Origin: Psilocybe azurescens
Taxonomy: Eukaryota; Basidiomycota; Agaricomycetes; Agaricales; Agrocybaceae
Assembly (NCBI GenBank): GCA_023853785.1
Contig: JAJIRX010000510.1
Coordinates: 1,257,565-1,321,564, forward strand
Length of the DNA: 64,000 nucleotides
Direction of reading: 5' to 3'
In this document: positions 60,740 through 64,000 of the stretch, in pieces
Layout of the letters: every line of letters starts with the position of its first letter
Position numbering within the stretch: position 1 is the stretch's first letter
Made by a program: the position numbers and the translations under genes
The notes under the pieces: generated by a model
Seen by the model: only the letters and a program-made list of their open reading frames with translations
Database searches by the model: none
What the model was told of the DNA's origin: nothing

Positions 60740-63700
60740 AAATCACACACTACGTAGTTCAGCGTGGGTGGACATAAACGAGGAGGCATTCCTTCGACCG
60801 CCAGGAGAAGAAGGCTTTCTCGAGCCATGCAGGTGGGGAGGCTCAGTTGCAGGATCTTTTTCTGGATACCTCGCCGAGCAGTAAGTCTATTGAATTTCAG
60901 TCCATTTAGTTCGTAAAGTGATATCACGTCTTTGAGGAAACGGACTGACCATCGGATACTGACGGGATAGAGTGGAGCAACAGGTTCAGGCCTGGAAATC
61001 TGTAATGCCCCACCTTTGCGATGCATTCCTCAAGTTCAAATCTCAAGGCCCCCAACTAGGAACAGAAACGAGATTGAGTGGAGAATAGAGGTCATCTCTA
61101 GAAGGTCGTTAGAATTTTCAGCTTTGAGATGCTCTAACAATTTCTTGATAGGTTGTGGAATTTGTACCTTTTTCACTCATCCACCGCCGTGTCTGCTGCT
61201 GTCACCCTTGTCAAATTTGGTGTTATTGTGACATCCCCTGAACAACCAAAATTGGGATTTTCCATCAAAACATTGCGTTTTACCAGCAGCTTCGTCGGGT
61301 ATCTCCTCATTTTAGCTTAGATGCTTTTGCTAAGGCACTGAATCATTATCATTATGTACATTGACTGTGAACGTCTCTTTAATTCTAACTGATCTTATCA
61401 GGTTCCTCATAGAGCGTATCTTGCTGACCAGCTCAGTAATGTGTACGATTGTTACCTTGAAATCAACTGAGCTGTCGACAACCTCATCACAAGAGAACTG
61501 GGATGGTCCGATCTTCTGAGAAAAAAATATCTGCCTCCATGCTCTATGAGGTAGAAGACAAACCAGCCTTGAAGTTTCGCTCTAGCTACCATGGATGGTA
61601 ACAATTCCCTCAAACTGGTCGACAGTGCATTTCATGCTGGCTTGGTTCGCACTGACTCGCAAATCTGTATCACCATGTTGGATTTCTCCAGATGAGGTCG
61701 ACGTCTTCAAGGATGAGGTCAGAAGGTAAAGCTCATATACAGAATGAGTAAGCTATTCCTAACAAAGATTCCAGTCTCCACAAAAACCGTCGCTCCAGCC
61801 ATCCTCAGGTCCCCACCATTCTTCCAACATTCCCACCCCACCTGTTCCTCCTGAAGATTCGACGAGAGAACGGGGACCATCACAGCCTTTACTTGCTGGA
61901 GCTGCTCCAGATTCTCATGAATTTTCAGATCTCAATTCGATGAGATTGCATGGCTCAACGTTACGGAACATGATGAGTTGGCAAAATGTCTCAACACCTG
62001 TGTGGATCGGTGGAAGAACGAGGCCCTGAGGCACAAAAGAAAATGTTCACGCTATTCGCCATCGCCAGAATCTTTTGGCTGTCTGCTGTCATGGACATGT
62101 ACTTGTCATTTGTGACATGATTTGTAGCGGAGAACTGTAAGTCCTTCCTTCCCTTTTTGACAGAACAAGATACTAACCTTTCTAGTTTAGAATGAAATAT
62201 CCCCTTGCAACTGTCAAGCGCCTCCTTGAAGATTTCGGATCCGACATCTGTCTTGGCTACGACATTATGTGTGCTTTTATGACTTTGAAGAGAAGTTGCC
62301 TGGGTGAGAAAATGGTGGCCTTGCGTCTCAGTGGCGCCGTGCCTTTGTTTCATGGTCACGCACACAACCAATACTGTCAGGTACAGTGGCACCCTCTGTA
62401 TGTCGATGTTGGGTTAATGGGAGGAGTGTGAACAAACATTCTGTTGTTCCAATTGGCCTCAGTTACCCGTCTGGCGACGCCTTACCACTGCCAGCAACAT
62501 ATTGATGAACACTTCCGTTTTCATGATCTTGACAAGCTTACTGCTTCAGGTTAGTCTATAGTTTGTCTATCTGGTTGTCCTGACTAATCATTATATCAGG
62601 AAATTTTATCTATCAGAACTACCATCAAGCTCTGGAAAACATTGCGATTTACACACGCCTCTGAAGCGTCAAAGCTGAAGGTTGGTGCTGAAGACTTCAA
62701 AACTATCTGAAGAATGAACGTATATACCTGGCTGGTCTACGTGCAGAGCCAGCAGAAGAGCAGGCGCAGGCAGAATATATGGAGCTTCTATTTGATCTGG
62801 ATCAATACAAGTGAGTTCTTTTTGCTATGTTTCATTTCTATATTTTATGACCATATTCAGGGCGCGGCGCTGCTAGTGCATTGTATCGTGACTGTGATTG
62901 TCTCATGATCAAGGAGGGCTACACTGGCTCCCAGATTACAAAAATCACAACCCAGTATCGTACCACCTTTCAGCGCTGGAATGCAAAGCATGAAAAGGTT
63001 CTTCAGTATGAGGAGGCCAACAACATTGCAGTCAGATGGGCTCCTACAATGCCTGAATACAACCAGGGTCTGATCATTGTTCGTGAACATAAATATTGTC
63101 GGGCACTCGACGACCTCGAGAGGTTGGTAGTACAACGTCTTTTTGAGATGACGAAGCTTGGCATGAGCGGTGTTGGTATGTCATTCAGATTTTTAACTTG
63201 AAGTCTGATTCTGATATTTGCGATAAGGGTACAAGCTTCGTGAAAGATCAGTAAATCTCTCAAGACTCGAGCAGGTGCTATTCAGTCGGCTTTGAAATGC
63301 TATAATGAAGCTGCTGCGTTGATGGTACCGCCACGAGCTTCACTGAACTGGGACTCAGTCGTTGCCGCCGTTAACCTGGCCGACTTTGACCTACTACAGG
63401 ATACTTGACAAGACATTCGAACGATGGATTGGGCCCAGCCAGCCAATCGTGAGGCCATGGTGATGTATTTTCAGATCAAGCAGGCAAAAGAAGAGATTCT
63501 TTGCCTTAATGTAGAAATACGTTGGCTGCTCACCTTTCTCTTCGATGACCATATTGACCACTATTGGGCAGTATGTGCTAACATTATAGTGAACACTCCT
63601 CTCGCTGCGGAAATCTCTGCCTGGTGGCAGTATCATAGTCAGCTTCACGAACAGATTATCAGTCGCCTTCGTCAAGCAAGTCAGCTCGAAGGCTTCAGTG

Positions 63701-63921
63701 GCTCTTTGTTCCTGGGCGTGGAAGGTCGTGGCCCTTCTCTGCACATCGATGTCCCACCTCCTGCCTGGGCAATGGACATATTGGGTCTTGGACAGACTGA
63801 CATCATAGTTACTGAGGCTGAAGATGTGGTCCTCGAAGATACATCTAATGTAGACTTCGATGTTGATACTGATGTATTCATAACACTCTTAGATAGTGTC
63901 TCTCTTGCAGATATCTCGTAG
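60740..63921 (+). pseudogene. KDZ-family transposase gene, frame-broken
   Basis: Segments of the Kyakuja/Dileera/Zisupton transposase appear in order: AFLRPPGEEGFL, RVEQQVQAW, PEQPKLGFSIKTLRF with FSLDAFAKAL, VPHRAYLADQLSNVYDCYLE, the Cys pair LPPC followed by YEVEDKPALKF, MDGNNSLKLVD, then the core ICLGYDIMCAF, PLFHGHAHNQYCQVQWHPLY, VTRLATPYH, HIDEHFRFHDLD, and the helical C-terminal part TDSQITK-like through WAQPANREAM to an acidic tail ending at 63921. Frame changes occur near 62428, 62452 and 61590, and a stop falls after the CYLEIN segment near 61470, partly explained by short introns. The most likely reading is one transposase gene of about 900 residues damaged by indels. Start and 5' exons are not certain. 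Confidence 0.78.
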
Positions 63922-64000
63922 ATTTATATAAGACTTAGATATTACGTGTTAAACCTTCAGTATAGTATTGGAGAATATACTTTTTATGTTCAAACAAAGA

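Overview
This window is nuclear DNA of a mushroom-forming basidiomycete (Agaricomycetes). The evidence is multi-exon genes with very short GT-AG introns (about 50-60 nt), Agaricomycete-type multi-pass membrane gene families, a KDZ (Kyakuja/Dileera/Zisupton) transposase, and an AMP-ligase/polyketide synthase fusion of a basidiomycete type. The species cannot be told from the sequence.

Layout. 0.9-13.6 kb, minus strand: a Prm10/ThrE-like membrane protein and a large modular polyketide synthase with domain order A-ACP-KS-AT-DH-KR-ACP. 13.9-19.2 kb: a gene-free block made of a foldback element and a nest of DNA transposons with terminal inverted repeats (TIRs), three of them flanked by TA duplications. 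19.4-31.7 kb: a nuclear pore Nup84/Nup107 subunit, an unrecognised membrane protein, a small Gly-rich protein, an F-box-like relic, a multi-pass membrane protein and a 3'(2'),5'-bisphosphate nucleotidase (HAL2/MET22). 34-47 kb: three paralogous seven-helix-like membrane proteins (two minus, one plus) around mitochondrial elongation factor G (MEF1) and SEC13. 48-64 kb: transposon-dominated sequence, with a repeated-family ORF, a decayed copy of the 5' end of one of the membrane genes interrupted by a 960-bp TIR element, a Ulp1-protease gene, a dead DDE transposase, a small MITE family and a broken KDZ transposase.

Two points matter most. First, many genes, including conserved housekeeping genes, carry single-base frame breaks inside homopolymer runs. 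This looks like uncorrected sequencing indels rather than gene death, so protein models here need base-level correction. Second, the 5' region of the membrane gene at 36.6-37.9 kb is present a second time at 49.3-50.8 kb among transposon genes. Comparing the two copies gives an empty/filled site pair for the inserted element.

No tailoring enzymes or regulators that would complete a recognisable biosynthetic cluster lie next to the polyketide synthase. Gene boundaries are hand-read; spans run from start to stop codon and include introns. No tRNA, rRNA or CRISPR was seen.
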